Shown here piece after piece: positions 20,768 through 35,430 of a stretch of DNA of 64,000 nucleotides. Within the stretch, counting starts at the first letter, position 1. Every line of letters starts with the position of its first letter. This stretch comes from Loxodes magnus (taxonomy: Eukaryota > Ciliophora > Karyorelictea > Loxodida > Loxodidae): NCBI GenBank assembly GCA_946699065.1, contig CAMPDV010000528.1, positions 62,001 to 126,000 on the forward strand. The letters are read 5' to 3'. The notes beneath the pieces were generated by a model. It was not told the DNA's origin. It worked only from the letters and a program-made list of their open reading frames with translations, and ran no database searches. The position numbers and the translations under genes were made by a program.

Positions 20768-23559
20768 ACATCCCATAGTCTCACCGTATAATCTCCACTT
20801 CCCGATACGATGAACTCTGAATCACTGGATATAGCCACAGATGATACATAACTAGTGTGACCACTCATGGTCTTACAGGTACCTGTCTTGACGTCCCATA
20901 GTCTCACCGTCTAATCTGCACTTCCCGATACGATGAACTCTGAATAACTGGATATAGCCACAGATCATACAGAAATAGTGTGACCACTCATGGTCTTACA
21001 GGTACCTGTCTTGACGTCCCATAGTCTCACCGTCTTATCTGCACTTCCCGATACGATGATCTCTGAATCACTGGATATAGCCACAGATCATACATGGCTA
21101 GTGTGACCACTCATGGTCTTACAGGTACCTGTCTTGACGTCCCATAGTCTCACCGTACAATCATGACTTCCCGATACGATGAACTCTGAATCACTGGATA
21201 TAGCCACAGATCATACATGACTAGTGTGACCACTCATGGTCTTACAGGTACCTGTCTTGACGTCCCATAGTCTCACCATCTTATCTGCACTTCCCGATAC
21301 GATGATCTCTGAATCACTGGATATAGCCACAGATCATACATGGCTAGTGTGACCACTCATGGTCTTACTGGTACCTGTCTTGACGTCCCATAGTCTCACC
21401 GTACAATCTCAACTTCCCGATACGATGAACTCTGAATCACTGGATATAGCAACAGATCATACAGAAATAGTGTGACCACTCATGGTCTTACAGGTACCTG
21501 TCTTGACGTCCCATAGTCTCACCGTACAATCTCAACTTCCCGATACGATGAACTCTGAATCACTGGATATAGCAACAGATCATACAGAACTAGTGTGACC
21601 ACTCATGGTCTTACTGGTACCTGTCTTGACGTCCCATAGTCTCACCGTCTTATCTGCACTTCCCGATACGATGAACTCTGAATAACTGGATATAGCCACA
21701 GATCATACAGAACTAGTGTGACCACTCATGGTCTTACAGGTACCTGTCTTGACGTCCCATAGTCTCACCGTACAATCATGACTTCCCGATACGATGAACT
21801 CTGAATAACTGGATATAGCCACAGATCATACATTACTAGTGTGACCACTCATGGTCTTACAGGTACCTGTCTTGACGTCCCATAGTCTCACCGTAGAATC
21901 TGCACTTCCCGATACGATGAACTCTGAATCACTGGATATAGCAACAGATCATACAGAACTAGTGTGACCACTCATGGTCTTACTGGTACCTGTCTTGACG
22001 TCCCATAGTCTCACCATCTTATCTGCACTTCCCGATACGATGAACTCTGAATCACTGGATATAGCCACAGATCATACAGAATCTGTGTGACCACTCATGG
22101 TCTTACAGGTACCTGTCTTGACGTTCCATAGTCTCACCGTAGAATCTCCACTTCCCGATACGATGATCTCTGAATCACTGGATATAGCAACAGATCATAC
22201 AGAACTAGTGTGACCACTCATGGTCTTACTGGTACCTGTCTTGACGTCCCATAGTCTCACCATCTTATCTGCACTTCCCGATACGATGAACTCTGAATCA
22301 CTGGATATAGCCACAGATCATACATGGCTAGTGTGACCACTCATGGTCTTACAGGTACCTGTCTTGATGTCCCATAGTCTCACCGTATAATCTCCACTTC
22401 CCGATACGATGAACTCTGAATCACTGGATAAAGCCACAGATGATACATAACTAGTGTGACCACTCATGGTCTTACTGGTACCTGTCTTGACGTCCCATAG
22501 TCTCACCGTCTTATCTGCACTTCCCGATACGATGAACTCTGAATAACTGGATATAGCCACAGATCATACAGAAATAGTGTGACCACTCATGGTCTTACAG
22601 GTACCTGTCTTGACGTCCCATAGTCTCACCGTACAATCATGACTTCCCGATACGATGAACTCTGAATCACTGGATATAGCCACAGATCATACATGACTAG
22701 TGTGACCACTCATGGTCTTACAGGTACCTGTCTTGACGTCCCATAGTCTCACCGTAGAATCTGCACTTCCCGATACGATGATCTCTGAATAACTGGATAT
22801 AGCCACAGATCATACATGGCTAGTGTGACCACTCATGGTCTTACAGGTACCTGTCTTGACGTCCCATAGTCTCACCGTTTTATCTGCACTTCCCGATACG
22901 ATGAACTCTGAATCACTGGATATAGCCACAGATCATACTTAACTCGTGTGACCACTCATGGTCTTACAGGTACCTGTCTTGACGTCCCATAGTCTCACCG
23001 TCTTATCTGCACTTCCCGATACGATGATCTCTGAATCACTGGATATAGCCACAGATCATACATGGCTAGTGTGACCACTCATGGTCTTACAGGTACCTGT
23101 CTTGACGTCCCATAGTCTCACCGTACAATCATGACTTCCCGATACGATGAACTCTGAATCACTGGATATAGCAACAGATCATACAGAACTAGTGTGACCA
23201 CTCATGGTCTTACAGGTACCTGTCTTGACGTCCCATAGTCTCACCGTATTATCTGCACTTCCCGATACGATGAACTCTGAATAACTGGATATAGCCACAG
23301 ATCATACAGAAATAGTGTGACCACTCATGGTCTTACAGGTACCTGTCTTGACGTCCCATAGTCTCACCGTTTTATCTGCACTTCCCGATACGATGAACTC
23401 TGAATCACTGGATATAGCCACAGATCATACTGAACTCGTGTGACCACTCATGGTCTTACAGGTACCTGTCTTGACGTCCCATAGTCTCACCGTCTTATCT
23501 GCACTTCCCGATACGATGAACTCTGAATAACTGGATATAGCCACAGATCATACAGAAAT

Positions 23560-26500
23560 AGTGTGACCACTCATGGTCTTACAGGTACCTGTCTTGACGT
23601 CCCATAGTCTCACCGTACAATCTCAACTTCCCGATACGATGAACTCTGAATCACTGGATATAGCAACAGATCATACAGAACTAGTGTGACCACTCATGGT
23701 CTTACAGGTACCTGTCTTGACGTCCCATAGTCTCACCGTACAATCATGACTTCCCGATACGATGAACTCTGAATCACTGGATATAGCCAAAGCATATACT
23801 CAATCTGTGTGACCACTCATGGTCTTACAGGTACCTGTCTTGACGTCCCATAGTCTCACCGTACAATCATGACTTCCCGATACGATGAACTCTGAATAAC
23901 TGGATATAGCCACAGATCATACATGACTAGTGTGACCACTCATGGTCTTACAGGTACCTTTCTTGACGTCCCATAGTCTCACCGTAGAATCTGCACTTCC
24001 CGATACGATGATCTCTGAATAACTGGATATAGCCACAGATCATACATGGCTAGTGTGACCACTCATGGTCTTACAGGTACCTGTCTTGACGTCCCATAGT
24101 CTCACCGTTTTATCTGCACTTCCCGATACGATGAACTCTGAATCACTGGATATAGCCACAGATCATACTTAACTCGTGTGACCACTCATGGTCTTACAGG
24201 TACCTGTCTTGACGTCCCATAGTCTCACCGTCTTATCTGCACTTCCCGATACGATGATCTCTGAATCACTGGATATAGCCACAGATCATACATGGCTAGT
24301 GTGACCACTCATGGTCTTACAGGTACCTGTCTTGACGTCCCATAGTCTCACCGTCTTATCTGCACTTCCCGATACGATGAACTCTGAATAACTGGATATA
24401 GCCACAGATCATACAGAAATAGTGTGACCACTCATGGTCTTACAGGTACCTGTCTTGACGTCCCATAGTCTCACCGTACAATCTCAACTTCCCGATACGA
24501 TGAACTCTGAATCACTGGATATAGCAACAGATCATACATGGCTAGTGTGACCACTCATGGTCTTACAGGTACCTGTCTTGACGTCCCATAGTCTCACCGT
24601 ACAATCATGACTTCCCGATACGATGAACTCTGAATCACTGGATATAGCCAAAGCATATACTCAATCTGTGTGACCACTCATGGTCTTACAGGTACCTGTC
24701 TTGACGTCCCATAGTCTCACCATCTTATCTGCACTTCCCGATACGATGAACTCTGAATCACTGGATATAGCCACAGATCATACATGGCTAGTGTGACCAC
24801 TCATGGTCTTACAGGTACCTTTCTTGACGTCCCATAGTCTCACCGTAGAATCTGCACTTCCCGATACGATGATCTCTGAATAACTGGATATAGCCACAGA
24901 TCATACATGGCTAGTGTGACCACTCATGGTCTTACAGGTACCTGTCTTGACGTCCCATAGTCTCACCGTTTTATCTGCACTTCCCGATACGATGAACTCT
25001 GAATCACTGGATATAGCCACAGATCATACTTAACTCGTGTGACCACTCATGGTCTTACAGGTACCTGTCTTGACGTCCCATAGTCTCACCGTCTTATCTG
25101 CACTTCCCGATACGATGATCTCTGAATCACTGGATATAGCCACAGATCATACAGAAATAGTGTGACCACTCATGGTCTTACAGGTACCTGTCTTGACGTC
25201 CCATAGTCTCACCGTCTTATCTGCACTTCCCGATACGATGAACTCTGAATAACTGGATATAGCCACAGATCATACAGAAATAGTGTGACCACTCATGGTC
25301 TTACAGGTACCTGTCTTGACGTCCCATAGTCTCACCGTACAATCTCAACTTCCCGATACGATGAACTCTGAATCACTGGATATAGCAACAGATCATACAT
25401 GGCTAGTGTGACCACTCATGGTCTTACAGGTACCTGTCTTGACGTCCCATAGTCTCACCGTACAATCATGACTTCCCGATACGATGAACTCTGAATCACT
25501 GGATATAGCCAAAGCATATACTCAATCTGTGTGACCACTCATGGTCTTACAGGTACCTGTCTTGACGTCCCATAGTCTCACCGTACAATCATGACTTCCC
25601 GATACGATGAACTCTGAATAACTGGATATAGCCACAGATCATACATGACTAGTGTGACCACTCATGGTCTTACAGGTACCTTTCTTGACGTCCCATAGTC
25701 TCACCGTAGAATCTGCACTTCCCGATACGATGATCTCTGAATAACTGGATATAGCCACAGATCATACATGGCTAGTGTGACCACTCATGGTCTTACAGGT
25801 ACCTGTCTTGACGTCCCATAGTCTCACCGTTTTATCTGCACTTCCCGATACGATGAACTCTGAATCACTGGATATAGCCACAGATCATACTTAACTCGTG
25901 TGACCACTCATGGTCTTACAGGTACCTGTCTTGACGTCCCATAGTCTCACCGTCTTATCTGCACTTCCCGATACGATGATCTCTGAATCACTGGATATAG
26001 CCACAGATCATACATGGCTAGTGTGACCACTCATGGTCTTACAGGTACCTGTCTTGACGTCCCATAGTCTCACCGTCTTATCTGCACTTCCCGATACGAT
26101 GAACTCTGAATAACTGGATATAGCCACAGATCATACAGAAATAGTGTGACCACTCATGGTCTTACAGGTACCTGTCTTGACGTCCCATAGTCTCACCGTA
26201 CAATCTCAACTTCCCGATACGATGAACTCTGAATCACTGGATATAGCAACAGATCATACATGGCTAGTGTGACCACTCATGGTCTTACAGGTACCTGTCT
26301 TGACGTCCCATAGTCTCACCGTACAATCATGACTTCCCGATACGATGAACTCTGAATCACTGGATATAGCCAAAGCATATACTCAATCTGTGTGACCACT
26401 CATGGTCTTACAGGTACCTGTCTTGACGTCCCATAGTCTCACCGTACAATCATGACTTCCCGATACGATGAACTCTGAATAACTGGATATAGCCACAGAT

Positions 26501-26760
26501 CATACATGACTAGTGTGACCACTCATGGTCTTACAGGTACCTTTCTTGACGTCCCATAGTCTCACCGTAGAATCTGCACTTCCCGATACGATGATCTCTG
26601 AATAACTGGATATAGCCACAGATCATACATGGCTAGTGTGACCACTCATGGTCTTACAGGTACCTGTCTTGACGTCCCATAGTCTCACCGTTTTATCTGC
26701 ACTTCCCGATACGATGAACTCTGAATCACTGGATATAGCCACAGATCATACTGAACTCGT
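23560..26760. repeat. 861-bp higher-order repeat (7 units), four copies
   Basis: A rare G-to-T mark (acctttcttgac) recurs near 23,959, 24,820, 25,681 and 26,542, exactly 861 bp apart, with the neighbouring six units in the same order apart from small differences. Seven units correspond to the blade number of a standard WD40 propeller, though every copy here is closed by stops. Confidence 0.8.
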
Positions 26761-29700
26761 GTGACCACTCATGGTCTTACAGGTACCTGTCTTGACGTCC
26801 CATAGTCTCACCGTCTTATCTGCACTTCCCGATACGATGAACTCTGAATAACTGGATATAGCCACAGCTTATACTCAATCTGTGTGACCACTCATGGTCT
26901 TACAGGTACCTGTCTTGACGTCCCATAGTCTCACCGTACAATCTCAACTTCCCGATACGATGAACTCTGAATCACTGGATATAGCAACAGATCATACAGA
27001 ACTAGTGTGACCACTCATGGTCTTACAGGTACCTGTCTTGACGTCCCATAGTCTCACCGTATTATCTGCACTTCCCGATACGATGAACTCTGAATAACTG
27101 GATATAGCCACAGATCATACAGAAATAGTGTGACCACTCATGGTCTTACAGGTACCTGTCTTGACGTCCCATAGTCTCACCGTTTTATCTGCACTTCCCG
27201 ATACGATGAACTCTGAATCACTGGATATAGCCACAGATCATACATGGCTAGTGTGACCACTCATGGTCTTACAGGTACCTGTCTTGACGTCCCATAGTCT
27301 CACCGTCTTATCTGCACTTCCCGATACGATGAACTCTGAATAACTGGATATAGCCACAGATCATACAGAAATAGTGTGACCACTCATGGTCTTACAGGTA
27401 CCTGTCTTGACGTCCCATAGTCTCACCGTACAATCTCAACTTCCCGATACGATGAACTCTGAATCACTGGATATAGCAACAGATCATACAGAACTAGTGT
27501 GACCACTCATGGTCTTACAGGTACCTGTCTTGACGTCCCATAGTCTCACCGTATTATCTGCACTTCCCGATACGATGAACTCTGAATAACTGGATATAGC
27601 CACAGATCATACAGAAATAGTGTGACCACTCATGGTCTTACAGGTACCTGTCTTGACGTCCCATAGTCTCACCGTACAATCATGACTTCCCGATACGATG
27701 AACTCTGAATCACTGGATATAGCCAAAGCATATACTCAATCTGTGTGACCACTCATGGTCTTACAGGTACCTGTCTTGACGTTCCATAGTCTCACCGTAG
27801 AATCTCCACTTCCCGATACGATGATCTCTGAATCACTGGATATAGCCACAGATCATACATGGCTAGTGTGACCACTCATGGTCTTACAGGTACCTGTCTT
27901 GACGTCCCATAGTCTCACCGTACAATCATGACTTCCCGATACGATGAACTCTGAATCACTGGATATAGCCACAGATCATACATGACTAGTGTGACCACTC
28001 ATGGTCTTACAGGTACCTGTCTTGACGTCCCATAGTCTCACCGTAGAATCTGCACTTCCCGATACGATGATCTCTGAATAACTGGATATAGCCACAGATC
28101 ATACATGGCTAGTGTGACCACTCATGGTCTTACAGGTACCTGTCTTGACGTCCCATAGTCTCACCGTTTTATCTGCACTTCCCGATACGATGAACTCTGA
28201 ATCACTGGATATAGCCACAGATCATACATGGCTAGTGTGACCACTCATGGTCTTACAGGTACCTGTCTTGACGTCCCATAGTCTCACCGTACAATCATGA
28301 CTTCCCGATACGATGAACTCTGAATCACTGGATATAGCCACAGATCATACATGACTAGTGTGACCACTCATGGTCTTACAGGTACCTGTCTTGACGTCCC
28401 ATAGTCTCACCGTACAATCTCAACTTCCCGATACGATGAACTCTGAATCACTGGATATGGCCACAGATCATACTGAACTCGTGTGACCACTCATGGTCTT
28501 ACTGGTACCTGTCTTGACGTCCCATAGTCTCACCGTCTTATCTGCACTTCCCGATACGATGAACTCTGAATAACTGGATATAGCCACAGATCATACAGAA
28601 ATAGTGTGACCACTCATGGTCTTACTGGTACCTGTCTTGACGTCCCATAGTCTCACCGTACAATCTCAACTTCCCGATACGATGAACTCTGAATCACTGG
28701 ATATGGCCACAGATGATACATAACTAGTGTGACCACTCATGGTCTTACAGGTACCTGTCTTGACGTCCCATAGTCTCACCGTACAATCATGACTTCCCGA
28801 TACGATGAACTCTGAATCACTGGATATAGCCACAGATCATACATGACTAGTGTGACCACTCATGGTCTTACTGGTACCTGTCTTGACGTCCCATAGTCTC
28901 ACCGTCTTATCTGCACTTCCCGATACGATGAACTCTGAATAACTGGATATAGCCACAGATCATACAGAAATAGTGTGACCACTCATGGTCTTACAGGTAC
29001 CTGTCTTGACGTCCCATAGTCTCACCGTACAATCTCAACTTCCCGATACGATGAACTCTGAATCACTGGATATAGCAACAGATCATACAGAACTAGTGTG
29101 ACCACTCATGGTCTTACTGGTACCTGTCTTGACGTCCCATAGTCTCACCTTACAATCTCAACTTCCCGATACGATGAACTCTGAATCACTGGATATAGCA
29201 ACAGATCATACAGAAATAGTGTGACCACTCATGGTCTTACAGGTACCTGTCTTGACGTCCCATAGTCTCACCGTACAATCTCAACTTCCCGATACGATGA
29301 ACTCTGAATCACTGGATATAGCAACAGATCATACAGAACTAGTGTGACCACTCATGGTCTTACAGGTACCTGTCTTGACGTCCCATAGTCTCACCGTCTT
29401 ATCTGCACTTCCCGATACGATGAACTCTGAATAACTGGATATAGCCACAGATCATACAGAAATAGTGTGACCACTCATGGTCTTACAGGTACCTGTCTTG
29501 ACGTCCCATAGTCTCACCGTACAATCTCAACTTCCCGATACGATGAACTCTGAATCACTGGATATAGCAACAGATCATACAGAACTAGTGTGACCACTCA
29601 TGGTCTTACTGGTACCTGTCTTGACGTCCCATAGTCTCACCATCTTATCTGCACTTCCCGATACGATGATCTCTGAATCACTGGATATAGCCACAGATCA

Positions 29701-32700
29701 TACATGGCTAGTGTGACCACTCATGGTCTTACAGGTACCTGTCTTGACGTCCCATAGTCTCACCGTACAATCATGACTTCCCGATACGATGAACTCTGAA
29801 TCACTGGATATAGCCACAGATCATACATGACTAGTGTGACCACTCATGGTCTTACAGGTACCTGTCTTGACGTCCCATAGTCTCACCGTAGAATCTGCAC
29901 TTCCCGATACGATGATCTCTGAATAACTGGATATAGCCACAGATCATACATAACTAGTGTGACCACTCATGGTCTTACAAGTACCTGTCTTGACGTCCCA
30001 TAGTCTCACCGTCTTATCATTACTTCCCGATACGATGAACTCTGAATCACTGGATATAGCCACAGCATATACAACATTAGTGTGACCACTCATGGTCTTA
30101 CAGGTACCTGTCTTGACGTCCCATAGTCTCACCGTATAATCTTAACTTCCCGATACGATGAACTCTGAATCATTGGATATAGCCACAGCATATACTCAAT
30201 CTGTGTGACCACTCATGGTCTTACAGGTACCTGTCTTGACGTCCCATAGTCTCACCGTACAATCTCAACTTCCCGATACGATGAACTCTGAATCACTGGA
30301 TATAGCAACAGATCATACAGAACTAGTGTGACCACTCATGGTCTTACAGGTACCTGTCTTGACGTCCCATAGTCTCACCGTACAATCTCAACTTCCCGAT
30401 ACGATGAACTCTGAATCACTGGATATGGCCACAGATGATACATAACTAGTGTGACCACTCATGGTCTTACAGGTACCTGTCTTGACGTCCCATAGTCTCA
30501 CCGTATTATCTGCACTTCCCGATACGATGAACTCTGAATAACTGGATATAGCCACAGATCATACAGAAATAGTGTGACCACTCATGGTCTTACAGGTACC
30601 TGTCTTGACGTCCCATAGTCTCACCGTACAATCATGACTTCCCGATACGATGAACTCTGAATCACTGGATATAGCCAAAGCATATACTCAATCTGTGTGA
30701 CCACTCATGGTCTTACAGGTACCTGTCTTGACGTTCCATAGTCTCACCGTAGAATCTCCACTTCCCGATACGATGATCTCTGAATCACTGGATATAGCCA
30801 CAGATCATACATGGCTAGTGTGACCACTCATGGTCTTACAAGTACCTGTCTTGACGTCCCATAGTCTCATCGTATTATCTCCACTTCCCGATACGATGAA
30901 CTCTGAATCACTGGATAAAGCCACAGATGATACATAACTAGTGTGACCACTCATGGTCTTACAGGTACCTGTCTTGACGTCCCATAGTCTCACCGTATTA
31001 TCTCCACTTCCCGATACGATGAACTCTGAATCACTGGATATAGCCACAGCATATACTCAATCTGTGTGACCACTCATGGTCTTACAGGTACCTGTCTTGA
31101 CGTCCCATAGTCTCATCGTATTATCTCCACTTCCCGATACGATGAACTCTGAATCACTGGATATAGCCACAGCATATACTCAATCTGTGTGACCACTCAT
31201 GGTCTTACAGGTACCTGTCTTGACGTCACATAGTCTCACCGTATTATCTCCACTTCCCGATACGATGAACTCTGAATCACTGGATAAAGCCACAGATGAT
31301 ACATAACTAGTGTGACCACTCATGGTCTTACAGGTACCTGTCTTGACGTCCCATAGTCTCATCGTATTATCTCCACTTCCCGATACGATGAACTCTGAAT
31401 CACTGGATATAGCCACAGATCATACAGAAATAGTGTGACCACTCATGGTCTTACAGGTACCTGTCTTGACGTCCCATAGTCTCACCGTATTATCTCAACT
31501 TCCCGATACGATGAACTCTGAATCACTGGATATGGCCACAGATCATACTGAACTCGTGTGACCACTCATGGTCTTACAGGTACCTGTCTTGACGTCCCAT
31601 AGTCTCACCGTCTTATCTGCACTTCCCGATACGATGAACTCTGAATAACTGGATATAGCCACAGATCATACAGAAATAGTGTGACCACTCATGGTCTTAC
31701 AGGTACCTGTCTTGACGTCCCATAGTCTCACCGTACAATCTCAACTTCCCGATACGATGAACTCTGAATCACTGGATATAGCAACAGATCATACAGAACT
31801 AGTGTGACCACTCATGGTCTTACAGGTACCTGTCTTGACGTCCCATAGTCTCACCGTATTATCTCCACTTCCCGATACGATGAACTCTGAATCACTGGAT
31901 ATAGCCACAGCATATACTCAATCTGTGTGACAACTCATGGTCTTACAGGTACCTGTCTTGACGTCCCATAGTCTCACCGTATTATCTCCACTTCCCGATA
32001 CGATGAACTCTGAATCACTGGATATAGCCACAGCATATACATAATCTTTGTGACCACTCATGGTCTTACAGGTACCTGTCTTGACGTCCCATAGTCTCAC
32101 CGTATTATCTCTACTTCCCGATACGATGAACTCTGAATCACTGGATATAGCAGCAGATGATACCTAATGCGTGTGACCACTCATGGTCTTACAGGTACCT
32201 GTCTTGACGTCACATAGTCTCACCGTATTATCTCCACTTCCCGATACGATGAACTCTGAATCACTGGATATAGCCACAGATCATACAGAACTAGTGTGAC
32301 CACTCATGGTCTTACAAGTACCTGTCTTGACGTCCCATAGTCTCATCGTATTATCTCCACTTCCCGATACGATGATCTCTGAATCACTGGATATAGCAGC
32401 AGATGATACATAACTAGTGTGACCACTCATGGTCTTACAGGTACCTGTCTTGACGTCCCATAGTCTCACCGTATTATCTCCACTTCCCGATACGATGAAC
32501 TCTGAATCACTGGATATAGCCACAGCATATACAACATTAGTGTGACCACTCATGGTCTTACAGGTACCTGTCTTGACGTCCCATAGTCTCACCGTATAAT
32601 CTTAACTTCCCGATACGATGAACTCTGAATCATTGGATATAGCCACAGCATATACTCAATCTGTGTGACCACTCATGGTCTTACAGGTACCTGTCTTGAC

Positions 32701-33885
32701 GTCCCATAGTCTCACCGTATTATCTCTACTTCCCGATACGATGAACTCTGAATCACTGGATATAGCCACAGCATATACTCAATCTGTGTGACCACTCATG
32801 GTCTTACAAGTACCTGTCTTGACGTCCCATAGTCTCACCGTATTATCTCTACTTCCCGATACGATGAACTCTGAATCACTGGATATAGCAGCAGATGATA
32901 CATAACTAGTGTGACCACTCATGGTCTTACAAGTACCTGTCTTGACGTCCCATAGTCTCACCGTCTTATCATTACTTCCCGATACGATGAACTCTGAATC
33001 ACTGGATATAGCCACAGCATATACAACATTAGTGTGACCACTCATGGTCTTACAGGTACCTGTCTTGACGTCCCATAGTCTCACCGTATAATCTTAACTT
33101 CCCGATACGATGAACTCTGAATCATTGGATATAGCCACAGCATATACAACATTAGTGTGACCACTCATGGTCTTACAGGTACCTGTCTTGACGTCCCATA
33201 GTCTCACCGTATAATCTGCACTTCCCGATACGATGAACTCTGAATCACTGGATATAGCCACAGATGATACATAATGTCTGTGACCACTCATGGTCTTACA
33301 GGTACCTGTCTTGACGTTCCATAGTCTCACCGTCTTATCATGACTTCCCGATACGATGAACTCTGAATCACTGGATATAGCCACAGATGATACATAACTA
33401 GTGTGACCACTCATGGTCTTACAGGTACCTGTCTTGACGTCCCATAGTCTCACCGTACAATCTCAACTTCCCGATACGATGAACTCTGAATCACTGGATA
33501 TAGCCACAGATGATACATAATGTGTGTGAACAATCATGGTCTTACAGGTACCTGTCTTGACGTCCCATAGTCTCATCGTATAATCTCCACTTCCCGATAC
33601 GATGAACTCTGAATCACTGGATATAGCCACAGCATATACATAATCTTTGTGACCACTCATGGTCTTACAGGTACCTGTCTTGACGTCCCATAGTCTCACC
33701 GTATAATCTCCACTTCCCGATACGATGAACTCTGAATCACTGGATAAAGCCACAGATGATACATAACTAGTGTGACCACTCATGGTCTTACAGGTACCTG
33801 TCTTGACGTCACATAGTCTCACCGTATTATCTCTACTTCCCGATACGATGAACTCTGAATTACTTGACTAAGCCACAGCATATAC

Positions 33886-34521
33886 TCAATCTGTGTGACC
33901 ACTCATGGTCTTACAGGTACCTGTCTTGACGTTCCATAGTCTCACCGTCTTATCATGACTTCCCGATACGATGAACTCTGAATCACTGGATATAGCCACA
34001 GCAGATACATAACTAGTGTGACCACTCGTGGTCTTACAGGTACCTGTCTTGACGTCCCATAGTCTCACCGTCTCATCATCACTTCCCGATACGATGAACT
34101 CTGAATCACTGGATATAGCCACAGATGATACATAACTAGTGTGACCACTCGTGGTCTTACAGGTACCTGTCTTGACGTCCCATAGTCTCACCGTCTCATC
34201 ATCACTTCCCGATACGATGAACTCTGAATCACTGGATATAGCCACAGCATATACATAACTAGTGTGACCACTCATGGTCTTACAGGTACCTGTCTTGACG
34301 TCCCATAGTCTCACCGTATAATCTGCACTTCCCGATACGATGAACTCTGAATCACTGGATATAGCCACAGATGATACATAACTAGTGTGACCACTCATGG
34401 TCTTACAGGTACCTGTCTTGACGTTCCATAGTCTCACCGTCTTATCATCACTTCCCGATACGATGAACTCTGAATCACTGGATATAGCCACAGCATATAC
34501 ATAACTAGTGTGACCACTCAT
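33886..34521 (-). CDS. WD40 open block, five blades
   Basis: 211 codons from an ATG at Met41 to TGA in codon 6 (33886). Two blades have Thr41 (CKTTSGHT) with Asp-Asp-Glu at 24-26, the signature of the 49-54 kb zone, which suggests exchange between zones. Confidence 0.35.
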   Translation of the reverse strand: MSGHTSYVYAVAISSDSEFIVSGSDDKTVRLWNVKTGTCKTMSGHTSYVSSVAISSDSEFIVSGSADYTVRLWDVKTGTCKTMSGHTSYVYAVAISSDSEFIVSGSDDETVRLWDVKTGTCKTTSGHTSYVSSVAISSDSEFIVSGSDDETVRLWDVKTGTCKTTSGHTSYVSAVAISSDSEFIVSGSHDKTVRLWNVKTGTCKTMSGHTD

Positions 34522-34527
34522 GGTCTT

Positions 34528-35052
34528 TCAGCTACCTGTCTTGACGTCCCATAGTCTCACCGTATAATCTGCACTTCCCGATACGATGAACTCTGAATCA
34601 CTGGATATAGCCACAGATGATACATAACTAGTGTGACCACTCATGGTCTTACAGGTACCTGTCTTGACGTCCCATAGTCTCACCGTCTTATCATTACTTC
34701 CCGATACGATGAACTCTGAATCACTGGATATAGCCACAGCATATACAACATTAGTGTGACCACTCATGGTCTTACAGGTACCTGTCTTGACGTCCCATAG
34801 TCTCACCGTATAATCTATACTTCCCGATACGATGAACTCTGAATCACTGGATATAGCCACAGATGATACATAACTAGTGTGACCACTCATGGTCTTACAG
34901 GTACCTGTCTTGACGTCCCATAGTCTCACCGTCTTATCATAACTCCCCGATACGATGAACTCTGAATCACTGGATATAGCCACAGCATATACAACATTAG
35001 TGTGACCACTCATGGTCTTACAGTTACCTGTCTTGACGTCCCATAGTCTCAC
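34528..35052 (-). CDS. WD40 open block ended by TGA at Cys38
   Basis: 174 codons. The stop at 34528-34530 lies in a normally invariant codon (Cys38), not in a variable one, and is absent from the partner copy at 39202, so it arose after the duplication or was repaired there. Confidence 0.35.
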   Translation of the reverse strand: MRLWDVKTGNCKTMSGHTNVVYAVAISSDSEFIVSGSYDKTVRLWDVKTGTCKTMSGHTSYVSSVAISSDSEFIVSGSIDYTVRLWDVKTGTCKTMSGHTNVVYAVAISSDSEFIVSGSNDKTVRLWDVKTGTCKTMSGHTSYVSSVAISSDSEFIVSGSADYTVRLWDVKTGS

Positions 35053-35430
35053 CGTCTAATCTGCACTTCCCGATACGATGAACTCTGAATCACTGGATAT
35101 AGCCACAGCATATACAACATTAGTGTGACCACTCATGGTCTTACAGGTACCTGTCTTGACGTCCCATAGTCTCACCGTATAATCTTAACTTCCCGATACG
35201 ATGAACTCTGAATCACTGGATATAGCCACAGCTTATACTGAATCTGTGTGACCACTCATGGTCTTACAGGTACCTGTCTTGACGTCCCATAGTCTCACCG
35301 TATAATCTGCACTTCCCGATACGATGAACTCTGAATCACTGGATATAGCCACAGATGATACATAACTAGTGTGACCACTCATGGTCTTACAGGTACCTGT
35401 CTTGACGTCCCATAGTCTCACCGTATAATC

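Larger units (their letters stand above)
12980..31899 (-). pseudogene. WD40 array, almost fully closed zone (TGA at codon 8)
   Basis: About 154 units. Nearly every unit has TGA at codon 8, one base from the TCA serine seen there in open units, and many also have TGA at codon 24. Zone-specific changes in the framework are Asp15 to Tyr, Phe18 to Ile, ACC/AGT-type changes around Thr37, and Cys or Ser at 26. Only short open blocks occur: 13785-14198, 14208-14636, 15553-15741, 16045-16287, 20719-20907, 22318-22560, 29944-30132, 30805-31047 and 31180-31416. There is none of 60 codons between 22560 and 29944. Despite this the unit length and most silent sites match the open zones. A translated product from this zone as a whole is very unlikely. 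Confidence 0.7.
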
